DNA from: Bacteroidales bacterium UBA4912 | GTDB taxonomy: Bacteria > Bacteroidota > Bacteroidia > Bacteroidales > Dysgonomonadaceae | DNA: 48,489 nucleotides | Reading direction: 5' to 3' | Assembly (NCBI GenBank): GCA_002398875.1 | Contig: DHCC01000041.1 | Span: 1-48,489 of the forward strand | Part shown: one piece after another, positions 8,854-17,899 of the stretch | Numbering within the stretch: position 1 is the stretch's first letter | How the letters are laid out: the number at the start of each line of letters is the position of its first letter | Made by a program: the position numbers and the translations under genes | Notes under the pieces: generated by a model | Told to the model about the DNA's origin: nothing | Databases searched by the model: none | What the model saw: only the letters and a program-made list of their open reading frames with translations

Positions 8854-10137
8854 TTATTTGATCTTTTTGTATCCGTATACAGCTCTGTCGCCAAGTTCTT
8901 CTTCAATACGCAGAAGTTGATTGTATTTTGCCATACGGTCTGAACGGCTTGCAGAACCAGTTTTGATTTGACCTGCATTAGTTGCAACTGCAATATCAGC
9001 AATTGTAGAGTCTTCTGTTTCTCCCGAACGGTGTGAAGTCACGCTGGTATAACCATGTCTGTGAGCCATCTCTATAGCATCAAGTGTTTCAGAGAGTGTA
9101 CCAATCTGATTTACTTTAATAAGGATAGAGTTTGCGCAACCTTCTTTAATACCCTTCTTAAGGAAATCTACATTAGTAACGAACAGGTCATCACCAACCA
9201 ACTGACATTTGCTGCCAATTTTATCTGTAAGCAATTTCCAACCTTCCCAATCATTTTCGTGCATACCATCTTCAATTGAATCGATTGGATATTTAGTAAT
9301 TAACTCTTCCAAATATGCAACCTGTTCTTCACGGGTGCGTTTTTTACCGGTTGCACCTTCAAATTTTGAATAATCATAAACACCGTCAACATAAAACTCA
9401 GATGCTGCACAATCAAGTGCGATTGTCACGTCCTCTGCAGGCTTGTATCCAGCATTTTTAATAGCAGTCAGAATTGACTCGAGGGCTTCCTCTGTTCCGC
9501 CACTCAGGTTAGGAGCAAATCCGCCTTCATCTCCAACGGCAGTACTTAATCCTTTATCATGAAGTACTTTTTTCAATGCGTGGAATACTTCAGTACCCAT
9601 ACGAAGACCTTCTTTAAATGATTTTGCACCAACAGGGCGAATCATAAACTCCTGGAAAGCAATAGGAGCGTCTGAGTGTGAACCACCATTGATGATATTC
9701 ATCATAGGTACAGGCAATACATAAGTATTAGTACCACCTATATATCTGTAAAGTGGTAATCCGAGATAGTTTGCAGCAGCCTTAGCTACTGCAAGTGAAA
9801 CACCCAAAAGAGCATTAGCGCCAAGATTAGATTTTGTTTTAGTACCGTCCAGCTCAAGAATCTTAGCATCAATCTTTGTCTGTTCCAATACGTTCATTCC
9901 TATTAATTCTGGAGCTATAGTATCGTTGATATTTGCTACAGCTTTCAAAACTCCTTTACCAAGGAAACGGCTTTTATCACCATCACGCAATTCTAATGCT
10001 TCATTTTCACCTGTTGAAGCTCCGGAAGGAACAGCTGCACGACCAAATGCACCCGATTCTGTTAATACATCTACTTCAACTGTTGGATTACCTCTTGAAT
10101 CCAAAATTTCTCGTCCTAAAATACTTACAATTCTCAT
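8854..10137 (-). CDS. eno: enolase
   Basis: Interconverts 2-phosphoglycerate and phosphoenolpyruvate in glycolysis; cytoplasmic and Mg2+-dependent. The N-terminus begins with the classic ILDSRGNPTVEVDV. Mg2+ ligands lie in ALDCAASEF, SIEDGMHENDW and VGDDLFVTN, and the signature ILIKVNQIGTLSETL holds the catalytic lysine. SHRSGETEDS follows. The 427-residue length is normal. It is monocistronic, with a strong terminator behind it and a -7 box about 140 bases upstream that implies a long leader. Confidence 0.98.
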   Translation of the reverse strand: MRIVSILGREILDSRGNPTVEVDVLTESGAFGRAAVPSGASTGENEALELRDGDKSRFLGKGVLKAVANINDTIAPELIGMNVLEQTKIDAKILELDGTKTKSNLGANALLGVSLAVAKAAANYLGLPLYRYIGGTNTYVLPVPMMNIINGGSHSDAPIAFQEFMIRPVGAKSFKEGLRMGTEVFHALKKVLHDKGLSTAVGDEGGFAPNLSGGTEEALESILTAIKNAGYKPAEDVTIALDCAASEFYVDGVYDYSKFEGATGKKRTREEQVAYLEELITKYPIDSIEDGMHENDWEGWKLLTDKIGSKCQLVGDDLFVTNVDFLKKGIKEGCANSILIKVNQIGTLSETLDAIEMAHRHGYTSVTSHRSGETEDSTIADIAVATNAGQIKTGSASRSDRMAKYNQLLRIEEELGDRAVYGYKKIK

Positions 10138-10275
10138 GTTGTTGATTTTTATTTGAAATAAAATTTACTTATCGATACATATTAATAATCAGCTCAGACA
10201 TTTTTGGTTAATGAGCCTTATTTGACTGTGCTGCAACCTAATACTTTCAATCTATTCTAATTATTTTTTCTACTG

Positions 10276-10283
10276 CAAATATA
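10276..10283 (-). promoter_or_regulatory. candidate -7 promoter box for eno with long leader
   Basis: TATATTTG on the minus strand, an exact TAnnTTTG match. It lies about 139 bases before the eno ATG, so the mRNA leader would be about 135 bases (10138-10272). No riboswitch class was recognised in the leader, and no closer TAnnTTTG was found. Confidence 0.45.
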
Positions 10284-10342
10284 CATAATTTCCCAGTAAA
10301 ACCCTCTGTTTATTATTCATAAAGTTAAAAAACCGAGTGTGA

Positions 10343-10948
10343 TTACATTGCCGCTTTAACTGTTTCAATTAGAGCACTCATATTTGATGTGATTAACTTA
10401 ACAGAAATAGCCATTAGAATTACACCAAAAAATTTCCGAAGTATATACGCACCGCTTTCTCCCAATAGTTTTTTAACCTGATCCAGATATCTTAACACCA
10501 AATATACTATTAACATGTTAATCAGTAAGGATATGATTATGTTTATAGTGTGATATTCTGCTCTCATGGTTAATAAAGTAGTAAAGCTGCCCGGTCCTGC
10601 AATTAAAGGAAACACTACCGGAAAAAGTGTAGATGAGTTATCAGAAGAGGGATTATCATTTTTGAATATCTCAACTCCAAATATCATTTCTATGGAGATA
10701 ATAAGCAACACTATTGCACCTGCGACAGCAAATGAGGATATATCAACCTGAAACAACTTAAGTAAACCTTCTCCGACAAATAAAAAACCTATTAGGATCA
10801 AGGTAGAGTATAATGCTGCTTTTTCCGCATGTATAGTTCTTCCCTGACTTCTTAAATTAAGGAAAATTGGCACCGATCCTGTTACATCAATTATTGCGAA
10901 CAAGACCAAAAAAGCACTAACTATTTCAACCCAGCTGAAAGCTAACAT
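10343..10948 (-). CDS. MarC family integral membrane protein
   Basis: Six-helix inner-membrane protein of the MarC/UPF0056 family, function unknown. Recognised by FAIIDVTGSVPIFL near the N-terminus, the central PVVFPLIAGPGSFTTLL and the repeated membrane segments. The ATG at 10948 gives 201 residues, the family length. A start at 11005 would add a soluble 19-residue tail and overlap the TATATTTG promoter box, so it is rejected. It lies 72 bases downstream of the glycosyltransferase gene and has its own well-formed promoter. Confidence 0.88.
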   Translation of the reverse strand: MLAFSWVEIVSAFLVLFAIIDVTGSVPIFLNLRSQGRTIHAEKAALYSTLILIGFLFVGEGLLKLFQVDISSFAVAGAIVLLIISIEMIFGVEIFKNDNPSSDNSSTLFPVVFPLIAGPGSFTTLLTMRAEYHTINIIISLLINMLIVYLVLRYLDQVKKLLGESGAYILRKFFGVILMAISVKLITSNMSALIETVKAAM

Positions 10949-10994
10949 AAAATTGTGTTTAGAATAATGAAAGAATTTACTTACTATTTGAGCA

Positions 10995-11025
10995 CAAATA
11001 TACATATTTATAGCAAAACATCAAA
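10995..11025 (-). promoter_or_regulatory. promoter of the marC-family gene
   Basis: The minus strand shows -33 TTTG (11022-11025), a 19-base spacer and -7 TATATTTG (10995-11002), the full Bacteroidetes arrangement. The -33 box overlaps the end of the upstream glycosyltransferase gene. Confidence 0.7.
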
Positions 11026-12214
11026 TATCTGATTGTAATTTGTCACGATATAAAGTGATTTTTTCCAACTCAAAAGGTTGAGGGTGAACATAATTCAAAT
11101 ATTTTACAATCATGAAAGCATTAAAATGATGAAAAAAACGTTTTACAAAACTTTTTAACGTGGCACAATTTTCATTACAATCTTTCAAAGACTCCAAATA
11201 TTTATCTTCATTTAAAAAATCAATAAGTATGGAGTGCAGTTCTGAAACATGTGATATGATATAATTATCATCTTTTTTAAAAAATGACTCCTTTAAATCA
11301 AAAAACTTCTTCAGTTCATTAAAAGACTGTCTTGAGTATACTTTAAGCACCTTGTCAGGCTCGTCCAGTATTTTTTGTATTGCCGGACCTGTCCCAAAAG
11401 GAACCCTGTCTGAGAATCTGGCAAGAGGGAAAACGAAAGTATCCTTTAACTCCTTAACTCCGCCAAGTGCAAATATCTTTTGTAGAAAATAGAAATCCTC
11501 ACCACCTTGCTGACGCCCCATTCCTCCAACTCGCACATAAGCATCTGCAGTTACAGCAAATGCTGAACCAATTGTATGAAAATAATATGGGAAACCAATC
11601 TTTTTTAGACTATCGCTATAGTAATGAAGGTATATCTCGTATTGTCTGACTGCATATTCGACATCCACTGAATTATTTTCTACTCTATGATAGAAACTTT
11701 GTATAGTGGCATTAAGCCTATCATTATGTAAAAATGCATTATAAATACTGGTCAGGAAATTAGGTGACACTTCACAATCAGCATCCAGAGATACGATAAT
11801 GCCCTTTTCGTTGCCTGTATTATAAAAATGATCTATCGCAAGATCCATTCCTATTTTTCGTGCTAAGCCTACACCTGCATGTTTTTTTGGTAGTTTTTCG
11901 AATAGTAAAGGATAAACGAAGAGATTTGATTCGCTAATATTATTTTCGGCGAAAGAATTGACCTCTTTTAATGTGTCTCTATTTTGTGAAACTACTTCTT
12001 CACCAGTATTTATTCCTGAATTAATGACAACTACAATTAATATATTTACGTCAGGCCTTTCACACTTGCCTATATTTACCAGTGTATCAATTACATCCGG
12101 CTCATTATAACATGGGATTACAATTATTACATCTGCCTTAAATTTAATTGGGATTAAATCAAGCATGTATTCCGGCTTTTGCCTGGAAAGGTATTTAAAC
12201 CATTTTTGTATCAT
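11021..12214 (-). CDS. family 2 glycosyltransferase
   Basis: GT-A fold enzyme of 397 residues with no clear membrane segment. The nucleotide-sugar site begins with DVIIVIPCYNEPDVI (about residues 28-42). The metal-binding DxD is in SLDADCEVSPNFL (about 147-159), and GGMGRQQGGEDFYF is the acceptor-side E-D motif of GT2 enzymes. The C-terminal 130 residues are rich in Lys and Phe and unassigned. Donor and acceptor are unknown, and no other glycan gene is adjacent. A terminator separates it from the OmpH gene upstream. No exact -7 box was found before its ATG. Confidence 0.8.
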   Translation of the reverse strand: MIQKWFKYLSRQKPEYMLDLIPIKFKADVIIVIPCYNEPDVIDTLVNIGKCERPDVNILIVVVINSGINTGEEVVSQNRDTLKEVNSFAENNISESNLFVYPLLFEKLPKKHAGVGLARKIGMDLAIDHFYNTGNEKGIIVSLDADCEVSPNFLTSIYNAFLHNDRLNATIQSFYHRVENNSVDVEYAVRQYEIYLHYYSDSLKKIGFPYYFHTIGSAFAVTADAYVRVGGMGRQQGGEDFYFLQKIFALGGVKELKDTFVFPLARFSDRVPFGTGPAIQKILDEPDKVLKVYSRQSFNELKKFFDLKESFFKKDDNYIISHVSELHSILIDFLNEDKYLESLKDCNENCATLKSFVKRFFHHFNAFMIVKYLNYVHPQPFELEKITLYRDKLQSDI

Positions 12215-12242
12215 GCTATAAAATTATAAAAAGAAAAGACTT

Positions 12243-12272
12243 AAAAAAAGGGTTCTTTGAAACAAAGAACCC
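12243..12272 (-). terminator. terminator after the ompH-like gene
   Basis: A perfect 10-bp stem (GGGTTCTTTG, 12250-12259; CAAAGAACCC, 12263-12272) with a 3-base loop. On the minus strand it is followed by seven T residues (12243-12249). Confidence 0.9.
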
Positions 12273-12302
12273 GGAATATTTTTAAGCTGCTAACTAGCCA
12301 GA

Positions 12303-12935
12303 CTATTCACTTTCTGTTGCTGCAGTAGCAGGACCGTATTTAGAATTTAAAAATAGCACTACATCTTCGGTAATATCATATTTATCCTTAGCATATATAA
12401 GAGTGCTAGTAGAGATATTACTAAAAATTATTTCATAATTCCTATCTCGGTTAAACTCTATCATTCTGACTTTAATTGTATCCTCCATCTGTAGGTTTAA
12501 CTTTTGTTGCTCAATCATGAAATCCTGAGACAATCTGTCAGCCAGCTGCTGATACTCCTGATTCATCTGAAGTATGCGTTCCTGCTCCTGCTGGGCTCTT
12601 TCCTGGCTAAGGAAAGCATTATTACGTAATTTACGTTCAAATTCCTGTGCAGCAGCATTAATCTGATTTTGACGCTGATTTAAAGTTGCGCGAGTACTCT
12701 CCTCTTTTCTCAAAAGTGACTCATTCAAATCTTTTGCAAAATTATAGTTCATTAAGAGAGAATCAACGTTAACATAAGCTATTGGCAATGTAACTGAGGA
12801 ATCATTTAATAAAACTGACAAATCTTTACTGCCGGTCTCTTTTCCGGATTTACCTGACGTAAAGTACAGGATAAAAAGAATAATAACTGCAATAGCCAGC
12901 ACTCCACTGACTATATAATTGGTGGAACTCTTCAT
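12303..12935 (-). CDS. OmpH/Skp family periplasmic chaperone
   Basis: Membrane-anchored periplasmic protein of 210 residues. One hydrophobic segment (about 8-26) has no clear cleavage site. A short beta region with IAYVNVDSLLMNYNFAKDL, the OmpH signature start, is followed by a long coiled coil rich in Gln and Glu (about 75-155) and a final small domain with YDITEDVVLFLN. Family members bind unfolded outer-membrane proteins. It is the second gene after the small membrane protein (12 bases apart) and is closed by a strong terminator. Confidence 0.85.
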   Translation of the reverse strand: MKSSTNYIVSGVLAIAVIILFILYFTSGKSGKETGSKDLSVLLNDSSVTLPIAYVNVDSLLMNYNFAKDLNESLLRKEESTRATLNQRQNQINAAAQEFERKLRNNAFLSQERAQQEQERILQMNQEYQQLADRLSQDFMIEQQKLNLQMEDTIKVRMIEFNRDRNYEIIFSNISTSTLIYAKDKYDITEDVVLFLNSKYGPATAATESE

Positions 12936-12947
12936 TATTAAGGAAAT

Positions 12948-13178
12948 TTATAATTTTTCGTTTTTCATTAATTTCACTATAGGACTTTCTCTTTGTTGGT
13001 ATTCAGCATCCTGTGAGGTGGCACAACTTATCCCCCTGTCTTGCATAGCTTTACTTGCCCCGATGTGTGTATTGGGGAATTCACCTTTTTTCGTAAAAAA
13101 GACTTTCACACCCATTAATAGTATCGCTATAAATCCTAATACTATACTTATAATTACTGTTTGTAACATAATAATCAT
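12948..13178 (-). CDS. small single-pass membrane protein, conserved in the phylum
   Basis: A 76-residue protein with one N-terminal membrane helix (about 5-27) and a soluble tail containing GEFPNTHIGASKAMQDRG and two or three charged motifs. I have the impression of similar tails in other Bacteroidales but cannot name a family. The overall shape resembles NqrM (DUF539), but the Cys cluster of NqrM is absent; there is a single Cys. The start may be the ATG at 13178 or the one at 13169. The promoter box at 13192-13199 leaves a leader of only about 10 or 19 bases. It is co-transcribed with the OmpH-like gene. Confidence 0.6.
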   Translation of the reverse strand: MIIMLQTVIISIVLGFIAILLMGVKVFFTKKGEFPNTHIGASKAMQDRGISCATSQDAEYQQRESPIVKLMKNEKL

Positions 13179-13191
13179 TTCTTTCTTGTCG

Positions 13192-13199
13192 CAAAGATA
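13192..13199 (-). promoter_or_regulatory. -7 promoter box for small membrane protein and ompH
   Basis: TATCTTTG on the minus strand, an exact TAnnTTTG match, very close to the start codon, which implies a very short leader. Confidence 0.6.
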
Positions 13200-13314
13200 G
13201 ATTATTTACCTTATTAATTACGATTTTTTCTTATTAAAGATGCTAAAATTATTGCACAAACGTTTTATTTCATATAATTTTATAGATTACAAATAATAAT
13301 AAAATAGATTTACT

Positions 13315-14781
13315 ATGTCAATAAAAGATTTACAGCCCTCAGCAATATGGGGATATTTTTATGATATTACACAAATACCCCGTCCTTCTAAAAAAGAAGA
13401 AAAGATAAGAGCTTATTTACTTGAATTCGCAAATGCACACAATCTTGATGCAAAAGAAGACAAAGCGGGCAATATACTTATCACAAAACCTGCAGCCCCG
13501 GGCAAAGAAGATCTTCCTACTGTAATTCTTCAATCACACGTTGACATGGTTTGTGAGAAAAATTCAGATATTGAACATGATTTTGACAACGACCCGATTG
13601 AAACAATAATTGATGGTGACTGGGTTAAAGCAAATGGCACCACCCTTGGAGCTGATAATGGCATAGGTGTGGCTGCTCAACTAGCCATATTAGCTTCTGA
13701 CGATATTGCTCATGGTAAGATTGAAGCATTCTTTACGGTTGATGAGGAGACAGGACTAACTGGTGCAAATGCTCTTGAAAAAGATTTTTTGACTGGCAAC
13801 TTTCTAATAAATCTGGATACTGAGGAAGAGGGTGAAATCTACATAGGGTGTGCAGGAGGAAAAAGCACTAAAGCATATTTCAGCTACAAAGAGAAAGATG
13901 CCCCTAAAAAATATTTCTGGTTTAAAATTATGGTTAAAGGTTTGCGTGGTGGTCATTCCGGAAGCGATATTGATAAAGGTTTTGGCAATGCAAATAAAAT
14001 TCTGGCCAGATTCCTACACTCCATTTCCAGAAAAAAATATAATATGCTCCTCTCTAATATTGGCGGTGGTAATCTTCATAATGCCATTGCACGTGAAGCG
14101 TATGCCGTAATAGGTGTAAAAGAAAAATATAAAGAGGAGATCAGAGTAAAACTAAACACTTTTCTGGCTGATGTCCAGAACGAATTAAAACATACAGAAC
14201 CAAATTTTGACATTCAGATGGAATCGGTCCAAATTCCTTCGAAAGTGATAAATAAAGGTGCAGCTGAAAGACTAATCCTAGCACTTAATGCTTGTCCACA
14301 TGGTGTTATAGGCATGAGCAATGATATTCCCGGACTTGTTGAAACATCTACAAATCTTGCTTCTGTGAAAATGCTACAACATCATCAGATTGAAGTTGGA
14401 ACAAGCCAGCGCAGCTCAGTAGAATCACAAAAGAAGTATATTGTTAATATGGTGTCAGCTGTATTCGAACTAGCCGGTGCCAAGGTCACCCATAATGAAG
14501 GGTATCCTGGATGGGAGCCAAACCCGGACTCGTATTTGCTTAAAATAGCACAACGCGAATATAAAACCCTTTATGGCAAAGACCCTGAAGTTAAAGCAAT
14601 ACATGCAGGTCTCGAATGTGGTTTGTTCCTTGAAAAATATCCCAATCTGGATATGATTTCGATAGGACCTGATATGACTGACGTTCATTCACCTGATGAA
14701 AAGATGAAGATCTCCTCGGTAGCAAAATTTTGGGATTACCTGGTAAAAATACTGGAAAATGTTTCAACAGAGGTGATATGA
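13315..14781 (+). CDS. pepD: aminoacyl-histidine (cytosolic nonspecific) dipeptidase
   Basis: M20C-family zinc dipeptidase that splits Xaa-His and many other dipeptides in the cytoplasm. Metal and catalytic residues are all visible: H75 and D77 (QSHVDMV), D114 (LGADNGIG), E144/E145 (VDEETG), D168 (NLDTEEE) and H430 (AIHAGLECG). The dimerisation (lid) domain lies between about 205 and 385. The 488-residue length matches E. coli PepD. It fits an organism living partly on peptides. No clear TAnnTTTG box was found upstream. The next gene begins 20 bases after its stop. Confidence 0.95.
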   Translation: MSIKDLQPSAIWGYFYDITQIPRPSKKEEKIRAYLLEFANAHNLDAKEDKAGNILITKPAAPGKEDLPTVILQSHVDMVCEKNSDIEHDFDNDPIETIIDGDWVKANGTTLGADNGIGVAAQLAILASDDIAHGKIEAFFTVDEETGLTGANALEKDFLTGNFLINLDTEEEGEIYIGCAGGKSTKAYFSYKEKDAPKKYFWFKIMVKGLRGGHSGSDIDKGFGNANKILARFLHSISRKKYNMLLSNIGGGNLHNAIAREAYAVIGVKEKYKEEIRVKLNTFLADVQNELKHTEPNFDIQMESVQIPSKVINKGAAERLILALNACPHGVIGMSNDIPGLVETSTNLASVKMLQHHQIEVGTSQRSSVESQKKYIVNMVSAVFELAGAKVTHNEGYPGWEPNPDSYLLKIAQREYKTLYGKDPEVKAIHAGLECGLFLEKYPNLDMISIGPDMTDVHSPDEKMKISSVAKFWDYLVKILENVSTEVI

Positions 14782-14801
14782 ATAATAAACAAGAATAATT
14801 T

Positions 14802-15845
14802 GTGTTATTGAGTCGACTTCTCATATCATCATTTTTAATGATATTATCATTCACGGAAATTGTATCACAAAACAATTTCCGTGTAATGTTTTATAATGTT
14901 GAAAATCTTTTCGACATATATGATGATCCGGAAAAAGATGATAACGATTTTACACCCGAAGGTTTTATGCAATGGACAAACAGGAAGTACCAAAAGAAAC
15001 TTCGCAATATCGCCAGTGTTTTAACAGCTGTTGGGGGAATGCAATCGCCAGCTTTAGTCGGTCTTTGTGAAGTTGAAAATGACAGTGTTGTTTTTGATCT
15101 TATAAACCGATCCCCATTAAGAGCTCAGGGTTATGAGTATGTAATGACAAACTCACCAGATATCAGAGGAATTGACATTGCTTTGTTATATCAACGCCAT
15201 CAGTTTAAGCTCATAGAAAGCAGTGAGTATGAAATAGAGTTCAGTTATAGCGGGAAAAGACCTACCCGCAACATATTACACGTCACAGGACTTTTAATAA
15301 ACAGCGATACACTTGATGTGTTCGTGTGTCATTTCCCATCAAGAAGTGGTGGAGTAATGGAAACAGAGCAAGCAAGGATTAAATCTTCAGAAGTTCTGAA
15401 ACATAAAGTCGACAGCCTTCATTCAAAGAGAGATATTGCAAATATAATTATCATGGGTGATTTTAACGATCAGCCTGTGGATAAAAGCATATCTGAAACT
15501 CTGGGAGCATTAAGTTTAGAAGATGTTTATGCCGACAAACAACTTTTTAATATGTTCTGCACTAGCGACAACAACAAGGAACTCGGGACATATAAATATC
15601 AGGGAATATGGTACATAAATGACCACTTTATTGTCACCGGTAATATGCTGACAAAGGAAAACCTAATTAACATTAAGAATAATGAAGCACTGATATTTTC
15701 AGCAGACTTCCTGTTGGAAGAAGATATTAAATACTATGGAAAAAAGCCTTTTAGGACAAATATAGGACCTAGGTATAATGGTGGATTCAGTGACCATCTG
15801 CCAATATATATGGATTTAATAATCAAAGCATCAGCAGGTAAATAG
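14802..15845 (+). CDS. secreted endonuclease/exonuclease/phosphatase-family protein
   Basis: EEP-fold hydrolase of 347 residues that probably cleaves a phosphodiester or phosphomonoester; its substrate is unknown. Active-site motifs are visible: VGLCEVEND (metal Glu), MGDFNDQP (Asp/Asn) and FSDHLPIYMD (Asp-His). A signal peptide covers about residues 1-23, ending near EIVSQ, so it acts outside the cytoplasm. The start used is the GTG at 14802, which gives a full signal; the TTG at 14808 is possible, and the ATG at 14838 would cut the signal short. It follows pepD by 20 bases and is probably co-transcribed. Confidence 0.85.
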   Translation: MLLSRLLISSFLMILSFTEIVSQNNFRVMFYNVENLFDIYDDPEKDDNDFTPEGFMQWTNRKYQKKLRNIASVLTAVGGMQSPALVGLCEVENDSVVFDLINRSPLRAQGYEYVMTNSPDIRGIDIALLYQRHQFKLIESSEYEIEFSYSGKRPTRNILHVTGLLINSDTLDVFVCHFPSRSGGVMETEQARIKSSEVLKHKVDSLHSKRDIANIIIMGDFNDQPVDKSISETLGALSLEDVYADKQLFNMFCTSDNNKELGTYKYQGIWYINDHFIVTGNMLTKENLINIKNNEALIFSADFLLEEDIKYYGKKPFRTNIGPRYNGGFSDHLPIYMDLIIKASAGK

Positions 15846-15913
15846 TTAATAAGTTAGTAACCGTTTTTTTCAAACTTTATATTAAAACAGTGGTATAATT
15901 CATAAATTATCAA

Positions 15914-15921
15914 TACATTTG
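15914..15921 (+). promoter_or_regulatory. -7 promoter box for tatAC
   Basis: TACATTTG, an exact TAnnTTTG match, about 79 bases before the tatA ATG. Confidence 0.55.
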
Positions 15922-15999
15922 CGTATTCTATTGGTAATAGAAAATCTAAATCAGAGAAAATATTAATTAGTATAAAACATTACAAATAAATAAAAACCT

Positions 16000-16203
16000 A
16001 TGAATCCATTACTTATTAATTTAAACGGTTGGGAAATCCCTATTATAGTCTTAGTAATTCTCATTCTTTTTGGAGGCAAGAAAATCCCTGAATTCATGAA
16101 AGGTTTAGGAAAAGGCATAAATAGCTTCAAAAAAGGTCTAAACGATATTGAGGAAGATATAAAGGCTGATCCTGCAGATAATAAAACTACAGGCGATAAA
16201 TAA
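16000..16203 (+). CDS. tatA: Sec-independent translocase subunit TatA
   Basis: Pore-forming component of the twin-arginine translocase (67 residues). It has a short N-terminal membrane helix (about 11-25), the FGGKKIPEFMKGLGKGI hinge and amphipathic helix, and an acidic/Lys C-terminal tail. With only one TatA-like gene beside tatC, it probably does the work of both TatA and TatB. It is 39 bases upstream of tatC. A candidate substrate in this window is the Tat-signal oxidoreductase at 52-1371. Confidence 0.92.
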   Translation: MNPLLINLNGWEIPIIVLVILILFGGKKIPEFMKGLGKGINSFKKGLNDIEEDIKADPADNKTTGDK

Positions 16204-16242
16204 AAAAACTAAATCAGGGCTATATAGCGTACGCGAATAAAC

Positions 16243-17067
16243 ATGGCAGAGAAAGAAATGTCCTTTTGGGATCATCTGGAAGAGTTCCGATGGACTATTA
16301 TTCGTATATTTATTGCTGTATTTGCTCTGTCTATATTAGGATTTATAATAATTCCACATATTTTCGATTCAGTAATACTCGCACCCAGAAACTCCGACTT
16401 TATTACATACCGTTTCTTTGAAAAAGCGGGTGAATACATCCCATTTCTTCCCGACTTTTCTTCTGACTCTTTCAATGTTGATATAATTAATATCAACATG
16501 ACCACACAGTTCATGACTTATATCTCCACTTCATTTGCATTTGGTGTACTATTTACTATACCATTTATATTATATGAAATATGGAAATTTATAAGTCCTG
16601 CTCTATACGAAAACGAAGCAAAGGGAGTTAAAACAGCATTTGGTTTCGGAGGTATAATGTTCGTTATTGGGTGTTTGGTTGGTTATTTTATAGTATTCCC
16701 ACTGATATTCCGTTTCCTTATTACTTTCAGACTTAGCGAATCGATTGTTAATACAATTTCTCTTGATTCGTACATGAGTAATTTCTATACACTTATACTA
16801 ATTATGGGATTGGTATTTGAGATGCCATTGGTCTTTTGGCTGCTTTCTAATTTAGGCCTAATTTACCGCTCTTTCTTCAGGAAATATCGCCGTCACGCTG
16901 TCGTCGGCTCTCTTTTAGCAGCTGCAATTATAACACCTTCAGGAGACCCATTCTCGCTTTTTGTTGTAACTCTGCCAATCTACGCATTATGGGAAATAAG
17001 TGCCTTTGTGGTGAAGAAAGATCCACCTGAAGAGGAGGAAGAGAATCTACCTGCAACAATTGATTAA
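16243..17067 (+). CDS. tatC: Sec-independent translocase subunit TatC
   Basis: Polytopic inner-membrane receptor for twin-arginine signals (274 residues, six helices). The conserved start FWDHLEEFRW is at residues 6-15. FILYEIWKFISPALYENE and FGFGGIMFVIGCLVGYFIVFP follow, and the conserved ITPSGDPFS segment lies near the last helices. The C-terminus is acidic (EEEEEN). The loop after the first helix is longer than in E. coli, as is common in Bacteroidetes. It is convergent with the YccF gene; no hairpin was seen in the 27-base gap. Confidence 0.95.
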   Translation: MAEKEMSFWDHLEEFRWTIIRIFIAVFALSILGFIIIPHIFDSVILAPRNSDFITYRFFEKAGEYIPFLPDFSSDSFNVDIININMTTQFMTYISTSFAFGVLFTIPFILYEIWKFISPALYENEAKGVKTAFGFGGIMFVIGCLVGYFIVFPLIFRFLITFRLSESIVNTISLDSYMSNFYTLILIMGLVFEMPLVFWLLSNLGLIYRSFFRKYRRHAVVGSLLAAAIITPSGDPFSLFVVTLPIYALWEISAFVVKKDPPEEEEENLPATID

Positions 17068-17094
17068 GTGTTGCACTAACCAACTATTTATCAA

Positions 17095-17466
17095 TCAACT
17101 TACAACAACTTTACCAAATGGCGTAAAAGCAAGTTTCATCAATTTGAAATGCTGATTGCCAAAAGGAATTCCAATGATTGTTATATAAAAAAGCAGACCG
17201 AAAAGCAAATGGGTCAATACTATTGGTAATCCACCCACAAAAAACCATATTACGTTCATCAAAAATGAGAGACAACCGGAAGATGATTGATTATGTATAA
17301 CCTTCTTGCCAAATGGCCATAATGCAACCTCTGCCAGCTTCAATGACTGCAAGCCAAAAGGGATACCTATTATAGTAACCATCAGTGCTACACTTCCTAA
17401 AACGTACTCAACAGCAATTATAAAACCGCCAAACAGTACCCAAATAATATTTCCAAGCGTTTTCAT
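17095..17466 (-). CDS. YccF-domain membrane protein
   Basis: A 123-residue inner-membrane protein with an internal duplication. Each half has a hydrophobic hairpin followed by IIGIPFGLQSLKLA or IIGIPFGNQHFKLM and then PFGK. This is the YccF (DUF307) repeat; function unknown. Its ATG overlaps the RidA stop codon by 4 bases, so the two are translationally coupled. Confidence 0.85.
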   Translation of the reverse strand: MKTLGNIIWVLFGGFIIAVEYVLGSVALMVTIIGIPFGLQSLKLAEVALWPFGKKVIHNQSSSGCLSFLMNVIWFFVGGLPIVLTHLLFGLLFYITIIGIPFGNQHFKLMKLAFTPFGKVVVS

Positions 17467-17840
17467 TTGAAAGCTATCACTTCAATTTCTACTAAAGCAT
17501 TCTTTGGAAGCGATTTAACTGCTATGGTTGATCTTGCGGGAAAAACATCTTTGAATTGAGATGCATACACCTGATTCATACCGTCAAAAAGTGACATATC
17601 ATTCAGATAAACTGTAGTCTTCACAACATGTCCAATATTCATCTCTGCTACTGATAGTACAGCTTTTATATTAATGAAAATCTGCGCTGTTTGTTCTTTT
17701 ACTCCACCGGGCACAAAACTACCTGTTGTGGGATCTATTGGCAGCATACCGGACAAAAACAACATGCCATTTACCTCAACAGCCTGACTATATGGACCTA
17801 TAGCTTCAGGAGCATTTTTTGTAGAAATAATCTTCTTCAT
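17463..17840 (-). CDS. ridA: RidA family enamine/imine deaminase
   Basis: Small trimeric cytoplasmic protein (125 residues) that hydrolyses reactive 2-aminoacrylate and related imines made by PLP enzymes. Recognised by APEAIGPYSQAVEVNGMLFLSG at the N-terminus (quoted here in two parts: APEAIGPYSQ, then AVEVNGMLFLSG) and ARSTIAVKSLPKNALVEIE near the C-terminus, with the Arg that binds the substrate carboxylate and the conserved final Glu. Overlaps the YccF gene by 4 bases. Confidence 0.93.
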   Translation of the reverse strand: MKKIISTKNAPEAIGPYSQAVEVNGMLFLSGMLPIDPTTGSFVPGGVKEQTAQIFINIKAVLSVAEMNIGHVVKTTVYLNDMSLFDGMNQVYASQFKDVFPARSTIAVKSLPKNALVEIEVIAFK

Positions 17841-17899
17841 TTTATCAGTAAATTTGAATTTAAACCTGTTTATTAATCATTCTGCTCATACAAACTAAA

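Noticed and set aside
12948..13178. NqrM (Na+-NQR maturation factor)
   Set aside because: The Cys-rich C-terminal motif of NqrM is absent and no nqr genes are nearby.
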